Assembly (NCBI GenBank): GCA_030272585.1
Contig: BSYQ01000002.1
Coordinates: 248,001 to 312,000 of the forward strand
Source of the DNA: Bryopsis sp. KO-2023
Lineage: Eukaryota; Chlorophyta; Ulvophyceae; Bryopsidales; Bryopsidaceae
Length of the DNA stretch: 64,000 nucleotides
Direction: 5' to 3'
The notes beneath the pieces are model-generated. The model did not search any database. It was not told where the DNA came from and saw nothing but the letters and a program-made list of their open reading frames with translations. A program made the translations under genes and the position numbers. Positions 1 through 10,725 of the stretch are shown piece by piece; positions within the stretch are counted from its first letter, which is position 1, and each line of letters begins with the position of its first letter.

Positions 1-194
1 CAGACCTGCACAGCACAGCACAGATCTGCACAGAATCTGCACAGAACTGCACAGAATCTGCACAGATTTGGCACAGATTCTGCACAGAACTGCACAGAAA
101 CTGCACAGATGTTGCACAGACCCTGTCTGTGCTGTGCTGTACAGGTCTGTGCACCTGTGCAGCACAGGTCTGACCCTGTGCACAGCACAGACAG
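1..194. repeat. Fragment of outer LTR-like sequence X, with CTGCACAGAA tandem repeats
   Basis: About ten degenerate copies of a CTGCACAGAA-like unit fill the first 120 bases, followed by an inverted-repeat-rich stretch of CTGTGCTGTGC and TGTGCACAG words. The sequence is interrupted at 194 by element B, whose 5-bp duplication GACAG lies at 190-194 and 9933-9937. It resumes at 9933-9956 and, after element A, at 17717. The same CTGTGCACAG words occur on both sides, so the three pieces belong to one older sequence. No reading frame is supported. Confidence 0.6.
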
Positions 195-813
195 TGTAAC
201 GGTTGGTTATCGCAGCACTCGAGCTGGAACTACAAGAGTAGTTGCCATGCTTCCTGCAGCTGAAAAAGGGAAGGTTGCAAGAGTGCAACGTGTAGGAGCA
301 GCGTGCGAGAGTGCGGCGTGTAGGAGTGCAGCGTGCAGCGGTGCAGCGTGCAGCGGTGGATGCAGCGTGCAGCAGTGCAGAGGTGCAGCGGTGCAGCGGT
401 GTAGAGGTGCAGAGGTGCAGAGGTGCAGAGGTGCAGAGGTGCAGAGGTGCAGTAGTGCGACACCCTTGGAGTCACGACTACAACCAAGCTCGATGGAGTT
501 TGATGGATGATGATGTGGCAGCCATCAAAGTCGAGTTGTCAATTGGACGTGTGAGTTCTCGTGGAATAGGGGCACGTTCACAGTTGAGGTGGCAAGGAGA
601 TGTGTGAATTCCTAGTGAATAGTGACACGTCGACAGGAACAAGGGTTTGATGCGCTGTGGCGCTAGGGTATAAGAGTGTGGAAGGAAAAGGTCGTTGTAT
701 CTTCTTTATAACTTTATTCTTGTAAGGAAGTTCTATCTAACGAGACGCTTGAGGAAGGCACTCGTCCTCCTCTAGGAGGGCGAGGGGACCTTGAAAAAAG
801 TAGCCTCGTTTCA
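195..813 (+). repeat. Element B 5' LTR (619 bp)
   Basis: Direct repeat of 9282-9932. It contains an AGGTGCAG 8-bp minisatellite near 405-452, a TATA-like TATAAG at 669-674 and a U5 end TCGTTTCA next to the primer-binding site. The two LTRs appear to differ only by four 8-bp minisatellite units (619 versus 651 bp), which implies a recent insertion. Short frames in the minisatellite translate to VQRCRGAE-type repeats and are not genes. Confidence 0.92.
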
Positions 814-814
814 T

Positions 815-826
815 TGGTTTCGGAGC
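815..826 (+). promoter_or_regulatory. Element B primer-binding site
   Basis: TGGTTTCGGAGC begins two bases after the LTR end. It would pair with a tRNA ending GCTCCGAAACCA. The same 12-mer follows the 5' LTR of every other LTR element in this window. A hairpin lies just downstream (arms 832-842 and 846-857, with a small bulge). Confidence 0.88.
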
Positions 827-3800
827 GAAGGCGCAAATAAGTGTTACTTATTGTGCGACCCTGTATGAGAAGAGGAGGTGTCGCTGATGGCGCGACCACA
901 AGAGAAGAAACGCGAGCACCTTTGGAAGGTACTCGAGGATGGACGACTAAAACGCTGAAGAACAGCAGCGTTGCAAAGGAAAGAGGCCACCCACCACACC
1001 TAGCCCTTTGGAAAGCGATCTACAGTGGTGATGGTGGTGGGAGCGAAAGCGTGCTTTGAAGAAGCCTTGAAAAGGTGATCGCCAGCGAGGACGACAAAGA
1101 AGACGGCCCAGGGCCAGAAGTGTCGTCGTCAAACCAGGGCCAGCATTCTCATCGTCGAACCAGGACCAGAAGTGTCGTCGTCGAACCAGAAACAAAAGTA
1201 TCGTCGCCGAACCTGTCTCTGACTACCGGGGTTCGAGTTTCTTGAACGACGAACAGACTTGACCAAGCCTGCACTACGTGGAAGTGACGAATGAGCATGG
1301 CAGAGCAAGTTCGTGGAAGCCCAACAGTGTGACCTTCCAAGAGAGTCGCAGGTCGTGAGAAACGACTGCGCAGTGTGACCCAGCAAGAGAGTCGCAGATC
1401 GTGAGGAACAACTGCGCAGTGTGACCCAGCAAGAGAGTCAGCAGCAACAACTGGAGCCTGCGAAGTTTTTGGGCTGAGGTCGTACCATGACGAGTCGTCA
1501 GTGCCGACTCCCCCTTTCTGACAGCAATCGACTGCAAGAGACAAGCTCGCCCAAGTCGCGTGGGTCGCTGGAGAGCGTCCACCCAGGCGCTGGGATCAGC
1601 GCAAGGCTGACCAGTGAAAGATCTGACACCCTGCTAGGGTAACCTAAGATCTAACGTTTTCCTCTTTGAGGATCTCGAAAAGGCAAACAAGAGAAGCGGC
1701 TGTTCAGGCCTCGCCTAAAGACTAAAGAGGTCGTTAGACCCTCTGGAAGCACCTATTGGCTGGTCGCTATCGAGCGCCAGGTCCATGAGGCTTTGCTTGA
1801 GATCCAGAGAGGGAGTCGAACCCTCTTAAGCCACCTAACTGGCTGGTCGTTCTATTGTACAAGTCGAGGAGACTGTACACAACAGGGCAAACCTCCTTGG
1901 GAGGTGAGTTCGATATCGTTGGTGTTGAGAACGCCGACGATTCTGCATGAACACAAAGCGATTGTGGAAACACAGGCGGAATCCCAATGAAGGGGATGGA
2001 GCGAATGTTACATGCAGCACATTGCAATTTCATTGCAATTACAGCAGATGCAGATGTTGTGATGAATGCACAACGACGCGAGAAAGTGGCAGGCGCAAGC
2101 CTCGCCTCGGACGCGAAAAGACTAAGTTACAAGAGGCGATTGGTCACTAACAAGAGTGCAACGCCCTGAGAACACAGGCGCACCATTATCACGAGTGATA
2201 ACAGTTGCAGCGCATTGAAGCAGCATGTTGCAGTAACTGCGCAATATGCAGGACGAATCGACACAGAAAATTCGATCGAATGTTGATCGAACAGTTGCAA
2301 CGCGACGCCGTAGTTGCTACTGATAGCCTGACGGTTGATTGCATGGCGATGGAGCAACAGGATTGTCGAAATAGTTCGATTGAACTAGACAGCTACTCAG
2401 AGGCAGCGACAAGTCTTCTATTGTGCTATGTTTCGAAGATCACTGAACTGAGCCACACCACTCGAAGGTGGAATGTGCAGTCGACTGTGTTGATGCTAAG
2501 TGAGCGCTTTTGGCAAAGACTTGAGCAGCTTGTGCGTGGAGAAACGAATCTCACGCGCACCATTGATGGAAAGTGACCCAAGTGCAAAAGCGAACTGCAT
2601 CAGACTGCGTCAGTTGGGAGTGACACAAGCGCAAAGGCAAACTGCAGAAGACTATGCAAGTTTGGATTTCGACCTCTGAGGAGAGAAGTGTGACCAGGCG
2701 CCAAGCAAAACACGCCGCATCACCTGCAAGTGATGCCGGGCTGATAAGCCAAGCAACAGCAGCGTGAGAGTTTTGATGAGACGATTCTCAGAGAGGGTGA
2801 GAAGCGTGACTGCAAGGAATGCAGTCGTCAAGGTGTTACAGTTGGAGGCATTGCCGCAACTGGCACAAATGAGGGCAGCAAAGACAAGAGAGCCCCAACG
2901 AATGTTGCAATCAATTCGATTGTTAATGTTGCAGACATACATCGAAGTTGGCATCGACGACAACACAGTGAACAGAACAAGTGCGAATGATAAGAAAGTC
3001 AATGATGAGACGGTGGTTGAGGTAGTGCACCAACACGCACGAGATAACCTCTGGAACGAGGATGCTGTTGAAGCACTGTGTGTGTGATACCCACTGGGAT
3101 CAAGAGTGCGATCAAGAATGGATGTTACCTCGGGTGCATCTGGGGATACCACAACGAATTCATATTGACTGCAGCATCTACTGCCAGCAGATTTCGCAGT
3201 TCGAACTGAGTTGAACATGCCGCAGCCATGACGTGTTGTTTGCATGGACACATGAAACAATACATCAATGTGTATCACATTGATTGTAACATACATTGGA
3301 GTGTATGATATGGCAAATATTGTAACGAATGCCAAGGCAAATATCAAAGTTACTGATGTGGAGAAGATCACATCGAAATGCTGAGTCAATACCATCTACA
3401 CTTGCACAAGAGGATGCACATCAAGTGGAAGAAGATCATTATTACTCAAGGAGACATGCAACAAATGCCACAGGAGCTGTTGAGTAATATTTCTGAGTGT
3501 GCTACAAAGCAAAGAATGATCTTCCCTGGGATATTGCTGCAATACAAGAGTTGCAGCAAGAGAGCACCCATTGGATGCAAAGTGACTCATGTTTATCCAG
3601 CAGTAGGAGTCAGAGGACATGACTTGCTGATGCTGAACCTCTTCTTCAAGAGTTTGAGATGAGTTTGGTGGTATTGTCATCAGATTGAATGAATGCATTG
3701 GTCTTTTCGAAATTCGATGCAGAAAATGGACAGATTTGTAGAAATCAAGGCAGAGTATTTGTTTCTCTTTTTGCATTTGATTATACCCACAGAAATGGGA

Positions 3801-6394
3801 AGAAAGAGACACCTTTTCACCACTTGCTGAAAAATTTGGATAGCAAATACAAATTTCTGAATGGTTGATGAACTGAGAAGAAAAGAAGTGATCAGGGGAT
3901 TAATCTCTTTCATGCATTTATTTCATATGAGAAAAAAAAAAAAAAAAAAGGAATGATCTGATTACTGATGGAAATTTCAGGAGGAAAATGATTTTCTTTT
4001 GAAGGTTTCGGGTCATGTGAAAGGTGTTTCAAGCAGAAATCTCTCTGTGGAATTTTCTGGCTTGATATTGTTGATAGTGGAACTGAAATATTGGAGTCTG
4101 GTGTGGTGGAGAATGGTCAAGGATTTCTGAAGGCTTGTGTTGAGTGACAGCTCTGGAAAATACAAGGGTTGTGCATTGAAATCCAGTCAAGGACCATGAT
4201 TTGGTGGATGCTATTAAGGAGGATCAAGTTTGTGCACCAGCCAAGGAGGGCTGAGGCTGACCTAAGAAAGGAAGGTCTCTTCAAGAAAAAGAAGGGCACA
4301 TGTCCCCACATCTGGATGGGATAGAAAAGTCTATGAGGTGGAGAACGAGGATTGGAGAAACGATTGCGATCCGGCTGTTGTTTATGACAGAATGTTGTGA
4401 GACTTCTGGAGATACAAGAGGACATCAAGCTTGCGAATCAGTTGATTCGAATTTGTATTTGCACCAGTGGCAGAAGGTTGCTTATCCTAAAGGCAACACC
4501 TCTGGTGGCAAATAAACTGGAGGTGAAAGGAGTGGCTACAGCAAGGCCAAGAATACCCCAGTTGACAAAGGAAAATGGTCAGAAAAATCGACAGTTCAAG
4601 GGACTTGTGAACTGCCGGCTCATGTTGATATGAGATGATGTATGAGGACCAACAGCTTGAGCAAGAGGCCAACTGGATCGCAGCCCAAGAATATATCGAT
4701 GCCGTTTCTGCCAATGACACAAAGAGATGATTGTATTCACGGTGGTGAGAGCAACCAGTGGCATCAAAGATTTCTGATGGTGAAGCAGCCAAAGGTTTAT
4801 GGTGTCCACCTCAGAACTTCTGAGTCAGAAGGACAAAAGAAGAAGATGCGAGCTGGTGCATTATGATGCAAGCTCAGGTTGCTGAAGTTGTCTTTTCACC
4901 CTTGCCGAGACTTAAGGCCCCAACACAGATGTGTGGAAAGAAGAGGGCATACTATGGATGGTCCAGCCCGGTGACAAATCAGGCTTGGCAAGCTGATGTT
5001 GTCTTGGTGTGGATCATGGCTGCAATCTGGAAATTTCAGGAAAATTGCGAGTGCAAGAGAGTGAAAGCAACAACCGATGAAGATGGATGGAGTGAGCTTT
5101 ATGTGGGAGGTATCCCAAGACATACTCAGTTCAAAGCTCAGTTTTGAGTTGCTAAGAGATCAGCACATGGCATCTTTGGCTGATGTGCAGCCTGGACTGG
5201 TCCGGTGTGTGTGCCGCAGCCAGGATTTGCACCTATTACTATGTGAAGAAGAGATCTTGAATGTGGAAACAAGAGCTGCAGCAAGCTGCAGCAAGGATTT
5301 GAACAAGGTGCTGATGCAGCAACCAAGGCGAGGATTTGGACAAGGTGCTGATGCAGCAACCAAAGCAAGGATTTGGACAAGGTGCTGATGCAGCAACCTA
5401 TAGCAAGGATTTGACTGAGGTGCTGATGCAGCAACTGACAACAAGGAGTTGGAAAAGAGGGGCTGATGCCACAGCCCACAACAAAGGAGCATCAAGAGTT
5501 GCAGCTAAAAGCATTGGCTATGGAGTTCTATCAGAGAACACCCACTTTTATTTGTGGCAAGAATGCAACTGCATGCCGAGAGAGATGATACTATCGCGGA
5601 CATGGAGCGACGCGAGAGCAATTACAGTAAAATACATATGATGAAACCCAGACCACTAAGAGAGAAGTGCCTTGAGCCTCTCTCAAGACTAGTGGCGGGG
5701 TTGAAGAAGGGAATGGCCAACAGAGTTCATGTGATAACAAGGAGAGAAGTGCCTTACGGCCACTCTCAGAACTTGTGGTGCAGCCGCGGAGATCAAAAGG
5801 GGTTGAGAGAGAGATCCCCCTGATGAATGAGAAAGTGCTCAGGCTGGGCCGCCTGTACCGAGTTTCAAGGAGTTGAGACAAGCAAGAACGCACAAAGAAC
5901 AAGCGAGCCTTGGGGCCACTTGTACTCAATTGTGGGAACAGGAAGAGCCATAGCCTATAGCCTATAGGCCACCTGTCGCCAAGAATAGGGGAGTGTGGGA
6001 TGGGTTCCCTCCCGATTCTGAACCAATTGAGAGCTTAGGCAGAGCTAATAGCCACCTAAGGTCAGTGCACGACTATCGCCTAGAGCCACCTGTAGAAGGT
6101 TTGAGGAGAGCCGACTCGACGGAGGGCCCCTCCAGATTTCAAGAATTATTTGTTACCTCCAAAAAGCGGTCGAACATTTGTCGCCGCCTCTTGGAGAAAT
6201 ACCCATACGACGTCAACGGCGCTTGGATATTATCCACACACACTTTAGCGTCTTAAACGGGTAGCTCCCGTAGTGTTACAGCCGTACCGGTGTTTCACGT
6301 AGGGGTTGAGAAAATTTCCCCCATGACTTCAGAGTAGGAAGATTGCAAAGAGAGAAGAGCTATCTGGAGCTCCTCTTGTAGGCAATATGGTGGT
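827..6394. other. Element B interior, non-coding, first part
   Basis: Between 827 and 6394 only short frames are open and none shows a retroelement or host domain. A tandem repeat of about 40 bp with cores GGTGCTGATGCAGCAACC and GGATTTGGACAAGG occupies about 5278-5440 (four to five copies). A poly-A run of 18 lies near 3933-3950. The interior may be degenerate former coding sequence or captured DNA; I cannot assign a source. Confidence 0.6.
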
Positions 6395-6892
6395 GTGAAC
6401 TATATTTATAAAATATATGGGATTTGTCTTACATCCCGTGAGCTCAAGACTGAAGGAGCGCACGTACACCTTGTTTATCGCTTTGACTGGCTGCAGGCCA
6501 TTAGCAGCAAAGTGAATGGTGGATCACCATTGGTGATGTCAGATTTTCCCAAGCTCAGTGAAGATGTTCAAGAATACAACACTGTGAATGCAACGATTGT
6601 GCTACAATCGATACGGAGAACGGAATTGGATTACCTTGGACGACGAACATGCAAGGCTTGCATGTGCCTGGAGGTTCAGAGGAATGGCGAGATCCACTGC
6701 CACTGAAGTGAAGATTCCTCACTGAAGAATCACAAAAAGCTTCTACTCAATCTCCCTGAGTATATTGCTTCCTTATCTCCGTTGCACAAGACGGCGGTGC
6801 AATGCCGTGAGTGTGGTTTGTTTCTGAACATTCCCTTCGATATTGATGATTGTTTATATCGTTGTGATCACTCGTGGCAACATTGATTGCCC
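6395..6892 (+). pseudogene. Cys/His-rich ORF relic inside element B
   Basis: One frame stays open from 6395 to 6892 apart from a single TGA at 6704-6706. Upstream of the stop it reads CKACMCLEVQRNGEIHCH. Downstream it contains LPEYIASLSP, then CRECG and, further on, CLYRCDHSWQH, that is Cx2C followed by Cx3C and two histidines. The spacing looks like a metal-binding protein interrupted by one stop, not like random sequence, but I recognise no family. It could be a relic of an accessory gene of B's autonomous ancestor or a captured host exon. Confidence 0.3.
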
Positions 6893-8131
6893 CTCACTCA
6901 GTTTTGAATCCTATTGTTAGGCAAGGGACTGCCTAAAGCTGGTGGGGAGGGGGCTTTCAGCGGGTTTTTCAACACGAGTTTAGTGCAGCAAGTGTATGGT
7001 TTATTTTTGGGACATCAGTCTCGGGGCTGATGTTGTTTTGAGCATCTGATGTTGAGTCTCACTTGGGACAGTGAGGCTTGATGACTGGAAAAAAAGAACA
7101 TATGATTTTGAGTTCCACTTGGAACAGTGGGGCTTGATGAATGGGGAACGAGAGAGTATGGAATGAAAGAAAAGGGAAGGAACAGAGTGAGAGTGAATAT
7201 TTTGTGGATACCCACAGAAGGCAGCAAAATTTCTGAAGGAAAAAAATGCTATGGAAATTTTCAGGCATTCATTTGGTGCCCCAATGAAGGGAGCACAAGT
7301 AAAAAAAGAAAACATGAGAGCAACCCTCTGGATATTTTATTTTATTTTCAGGTGCCTCGTTGGTGGGAGCACATAATTCCAGAGAGGGAAGAATAGTGGA
7401 CAGAGTTGGTTAATTTTCTGGTAGCCCTTGAGGGCAATGGAACCAACTGGATGTTTCTATTGAAGTGCTGAGAATCGAATCAGTTCGTTGACATGAAACT
7501 GATTCAAATGAATGTTTCGGATATCTCGAACTTTGTTGGAGGTTATAACATATTGTGGAGAACAATATGGTTCTCTGAACATTGCTTCTGATGTTCTTGA
7601 AGTATCAAGAGGTTGTCAAAATTCGACAGCAGTGGAACATGTTGTAATAAGCGTGGATTAAGGAGAGTACATCGCAGAAATTCTGGAGTGCGATGGAAGT
7701 GCAGAAATTCTGGAGTATTGAAGTGCAAGAATTCTGGATTCTGGAAATGCAAAAATTATGGAGAATGGAAGTGCAGAAATTCTGGAGAAAGCTTGATGAT
7801 GGAGACTGCATTGCAGAAATTCTGGAGAAAGCTTGATGATGGAGACTGCATTGCAGAAATTTTGGAGAAAGCTTGATGATGGAGACTGCATTGCAGAAAT
7901 TCTGGAGTGCAATCGAGGTGAAGAAACTTGCAGTTCGGGAAAGCAAACAGCGGGACTCCATGAAAGCTTATGCGCTGTCGAATCAAGAGATCAGAAGCCA
8001 AGGAATTAAGTGAAGCTGGAATGTGACAAACTGGAGAGTCTCTAGTGGAGACAAATCAGGCTGCAGCATGGTGCAGCAGCAGCAATCCATGGGAGTCTCA
8101 AGTGATGATAAACGAGGTTGCGTTAGATGCA

Positions 8132-8189
<58 letters not shown>

Positions 8190-8512
8190 TCCAAATATTG
8201 CAAGAAGAGGAGCTCTGGAAACTCAAGAGCAAAGAGAGGATATTTCAGTGTGCGGAAGAGAGATTTGAAAGAAATAAAATAAAAAAAAAAAGAATGCTGA
8301 TTTTTCAAAAGATTATTCAGTGACTTGGAGGTGAATGAATGGTTCAAAGAAAGAGCATGATTAGTTGTCCTTTCACCTGGTTTGAGAAAAGATATATATG
8401 AGCAAAGGAAAACATTGGTGGAATACTTGATGGACAGAAGTATATTTCTGGAGTGATACAAGATGATTTTCTGAATGTTAAAGGATTTTCTTTTCAGCCA
8501 GATGTTTTTCAT
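6893..8512. other. Element B interior, repeat-rich second part
   Basis: No gene is supported. About 7675-7915 carries a diverging tandem array whose core is GCAGAAATTCTGGAG; the last three units are about 57 bp long and near-identical (AAGCTTGATGATGGAGACTG core). A perfect CAG microsatellite of 17 units lies at 8136-8186. Frames reading through it as poly-Ser, poly-Ala or poly-Cys are shadows. Confidence 0.65.
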
Positions 8513-8583
8513 TGATACACGATACGGGACGTTGGTGGACCGGCCCGCCCCCTTTGCGGGTTGTGCCGCTTTATCCCGTATCA
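8513..8583 (-). repeat. TRIM 3' LTR (71 bp)
   Basis: Direct repeat of 8980-9050. The ends form a short inverted repeat (TGATAC and GTATCA). GC-rich core with CGGCCCGCCCCC. Confidence 0.9.
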
Positions 8584-8979
8584 TCTCGTCCCCCCCCGGG
8601 CCAGTGGTCGCCCTCGACCACCTTCTCCTCGTGCCCGTTACTCCATTCTCCTTGACCCTCTCTGCGATTACCGGGTTACCGTTCTCTCGCGGGTCTATTC
8701 GGGGGTTCTCCAGGATCTTTCTTGTGATCCTCTGATCCTTTGTTCTTATCCCTTTGATCCGTCTAGTCTCTTGAGCTTATGATCTTTTGCCTTGCTCTGC
8801 GGCGGCGATCACTGTGATGATCTCAGCCCCCTCCCCTCCTTCGCAGTGATCCTCATGCTCTTTCACCTCTCGTTACTACCACTCTCGGGTCAGAGGTGCC
8901 AACTCACTCTCAACTTCCATGGCCTCGCTAGGACTCGAACTTGTGACCTTCGGATCGCAAGTTCGGCTCCGAAACCAAA

Positions 8980-9050
8980 TGATACACGATACGGGACGTT
9001 GGTGGACCGGCCCGCCCCCTTTGCGGGTTGTGCCGCTTTATCCCGTATCA
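8980..9050 (-). repeat. TRIM 5' LTR (71 bp)
   Basis: Direct repeat of 8513-8583. It directly abuts the complement of the primer-binding site, which sets the minus orientation. Confidence 0.9.
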
Positions 9051-9269
9051 TTCATCTTCAGTTTCAGTTTGAAATAGAGAGATGATTTTCTCGATTTTAT
9101 GGACAAAGCGAAAGAAAATATTATGCCAGTCTCGTACTCTTTTCGTGTTTGGACACTGAAAGATATTCTGATTTGGATTGTGAGATGCCTTATGGATTGT
9201 GATACTTTATGCAACGGGTTTTATTTGAGACATGCTCTCCACGGCAGTGTTGGAACTTACTGCCAACCT

Positions 9270-9281
9270 GGTGGGGAGGAA
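9270..9281 (+). promoter_or_regulatory. Element B polypurine tract
   Basis: GGTGGGGAGGAA lies immediately before the right LTR, the expected place for plus-strand priming. Elements C and D have GGTGGGGAGGAA and GATGGGGAGGAA in the same place. Confidence 0.8.
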
Positions 9282-9932
9282 TGTAACGGTTGGTTATCGC
9301 AGCACTCGAGCTGGAACTACAAGAGTAGTTGCCATGCTTCCTGCAGCTGAAAAAGGGAAGGTTGCAAGAGTGCAACGTGTAGGAGCAGCGTGCGAGAGTG
9401 CGGCGTGTAGGAGTGCAGCGTGCAGCGGTGCAGCGTGCAGCGGTGGATGCAGCGTGCAGCAGTGCAGAGGTGCAGCGGTGCAGCGGTGTAGAGGTGCAGA
9501 GGTGCAGAGGTGCAGAGGTGCAGAGGTGCAGAGGTGCAGAGGTGCAGAGGTGCAGAGGTGCAGAGGTGCAGTAGTGCGACACCCTTGGAGTCACGACTAC
9601 AACCAAGCTCGATGGAGTTTGATGGATGATGATGTGGCAGCCATCAAAGTCGAGTTGTCAATTGGACGTGTGAGTTCTCGTGGAATAGGGGCACGTTCAC
9701 AGTTGAGGTGGCAAGGAGATGTGTGAATTCCTAGTGAATAGTGACACGTCGACAGGAACAAGGGTTTGATGCGCTGTGGCGCTAGGGTATAAGAGTGTGG
9801 AAGGAAAAGGTCGTTGTATCTTCTTTATAACTTTATTCTTGTAAGGAAGTTCTATCTAACGAGACGCTTGAGGAAGGCACTCGTCCTCCTCTAGGAGGGC
9901 GAGGGGACCTTGAAAAAAGTAGCCTCGTTTCA
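9282..9932 (+). repeat. Element B 3' LTR (651 bp)
   Basis: Matches 195-813, with four more AGGTGCAG units in the minisatellite. TATA-like TATAAG at 9788-9793. The duplication GACAG follows at 9933-9937. Confidence 0.92.
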
Positions 9933-9956
9933 GACAGTCTGTTCTGTCCTGTCCTG

Positions 9957-10469
9957 TGTTATCGTTCGAGAGGACTGACGTCCGCGAGCGACGTCTCCTA
10001 TCTCGGGAAAGAGTGAGGCGGCGGCGGAACGGTCACACAAAATCGCACGGGTCACAGACTCGGGGTCACACAAACAGATCACTGAAAAGCAAGGTTACAT
10101 CAAGCGTCCCATCCTTTAACTCCCAGTTCGACTTTTCCGAGGGTGACTAACCACCCGTAACACTCCCACTACCCTGACTCACAGCCGCCAGTTCTACTCC
10201 TGACTCACTCACACACTCACACACAGGCCCAAACCAAAGCACGTTCCCACTCAGACTCGAACCCAGGACCTCAGTGTCACAAGTCCTAATCTGGTTGATC
10301 GAACCACTGTCTTGACTCTGTGCTCTTGCGGTGGTTTCCTCGCTGTAGTTCAGTAGTACCTCCTTGGGAGGATGCTGTCATTCACCGGGGATGCATCTGA
10401 CGCTTCACAGACGTCAGATGCATGACGCCTTTGACGTCTGACGTCCCTGGACGTCAGCAGCTGGTATCA
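9957..10469 (-). repeat. Element A 3' LTR (513 bp)
   Basis: Direct repeat of 17204-17716. It carries nested GACGTC palindromes near 10398-10455. At about 10241-10330 there is a tRNA-like stretch whose minus strand holds a Pol III B-box-like GGTTCGAGTCT and an AGTGG A-box half. Confidence 0.95.
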
Positions 10470-10725
10470 ATTGCCTCCCCCCTGGGGGCAGTTGGTGCCC
10501 TCACCAAGTATCCATCAAATGCATCCTTCTGATTCTGTAAAAGTAACTCTGAACTAGGGTGATGCAAATCCCAAGCTCCCTGCACTTCTGAAAGGATAAT
10601 TAGATCCCCATAAAATCCTTAACCCACAGAAGTTCAGAAAACACTTCACTGCCCTTATGCAACCCATCCCCTAGTCACTGGGATTCCTGATCCTTCAGCC
10701 ACAGAATCAAAAGTGCATCTAACTT
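10470..10725 (-). other. Element A 3' untranslated region with polypurine tract
   Basis: The minus strand reads CCAGGGGGGAGGCAAT directly before the LTR start TGATACC, a purine tract for second-strand priming (10470-10484). The remainder, between the pol stop and the tract, shows no frame or motif. Confidence 0.75.

Larger units (their letters stand above)
8513..9050 (-). mobile_element. TRIM element (terminal-repeat retrotransposon in miniature), 538 bp
   Basis: Two 71-bp direct repeats, 8513-8583 and 8980-9050, start TGATACACG and end CCCGTATCA and appear identical. The element is flanked by the 5-bp duplication TTCAT (8508-8512 and 9051-9055). On the minus strand the primer-binding site TGGTTTCGGAGC lies just inside the LTR (plus-strand complement at about 8966-8977), and a G-rich polypurine tract precedes the other LTR (plus-strand CCCCCCCCGGG near 8589-8599). 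The 396-bp interior has no coding capacity. It is inserted in element B and is therefore younger. Next to the PBS is a tRNA T-arm-like stretch AAGTTCGAGTCC. Confidence 0.9.
195..9932 (+). mobile_element. Element B: large non-autonomous LTR retrotransposon (LARD-like)
   Basis: The element is bounded by LTRs of 619 and 651 bp that start TGTAACGG and end CGTTTCA, and is flanked by the target-site duplication GACAG (190-194 and 9933-9937). A primer-binding site follows the left LTR and a purine tract GGTGGGGAGGAA precedes the right LTR, so it runs on the plus strand. The 8.5-kb interior has no gag, protease, reverse transcriptase or integrase motif in any frame, so it must depend on enzymes from another element. 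The purine tract and the following TGTA are shared with elements C and D, which suggests a C-type helper (inference). A TRIM element is nested at 8513-9050. Confidence 0.9.

Noticed and set aside
230..607. Open frames with repeated VQRCRGAE-type or Cys/Leu peptides on both strands
   Set aside because: They read through the AGGTGCAG minisatellite of the B LTR and recur in the right LTR; no codon structure or domain.
2652..3395. 247-codon minus-strand frame inside element B
   Set aside because: Low-complexity hydrophobic text with no domain; its position in a non-coding LARD interior suggests a chance frame.
5278..5440. CRISPR-like array
   Set aside because: Repeats are contiguous and degenerate with no unique spacers, inside a eukaryotic retroelement.
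8023..8323. Poly-Ser, poly-Ala and poly-Cys frames
   Set aside because: All are readings of the 17-unit CAG microsatellite.
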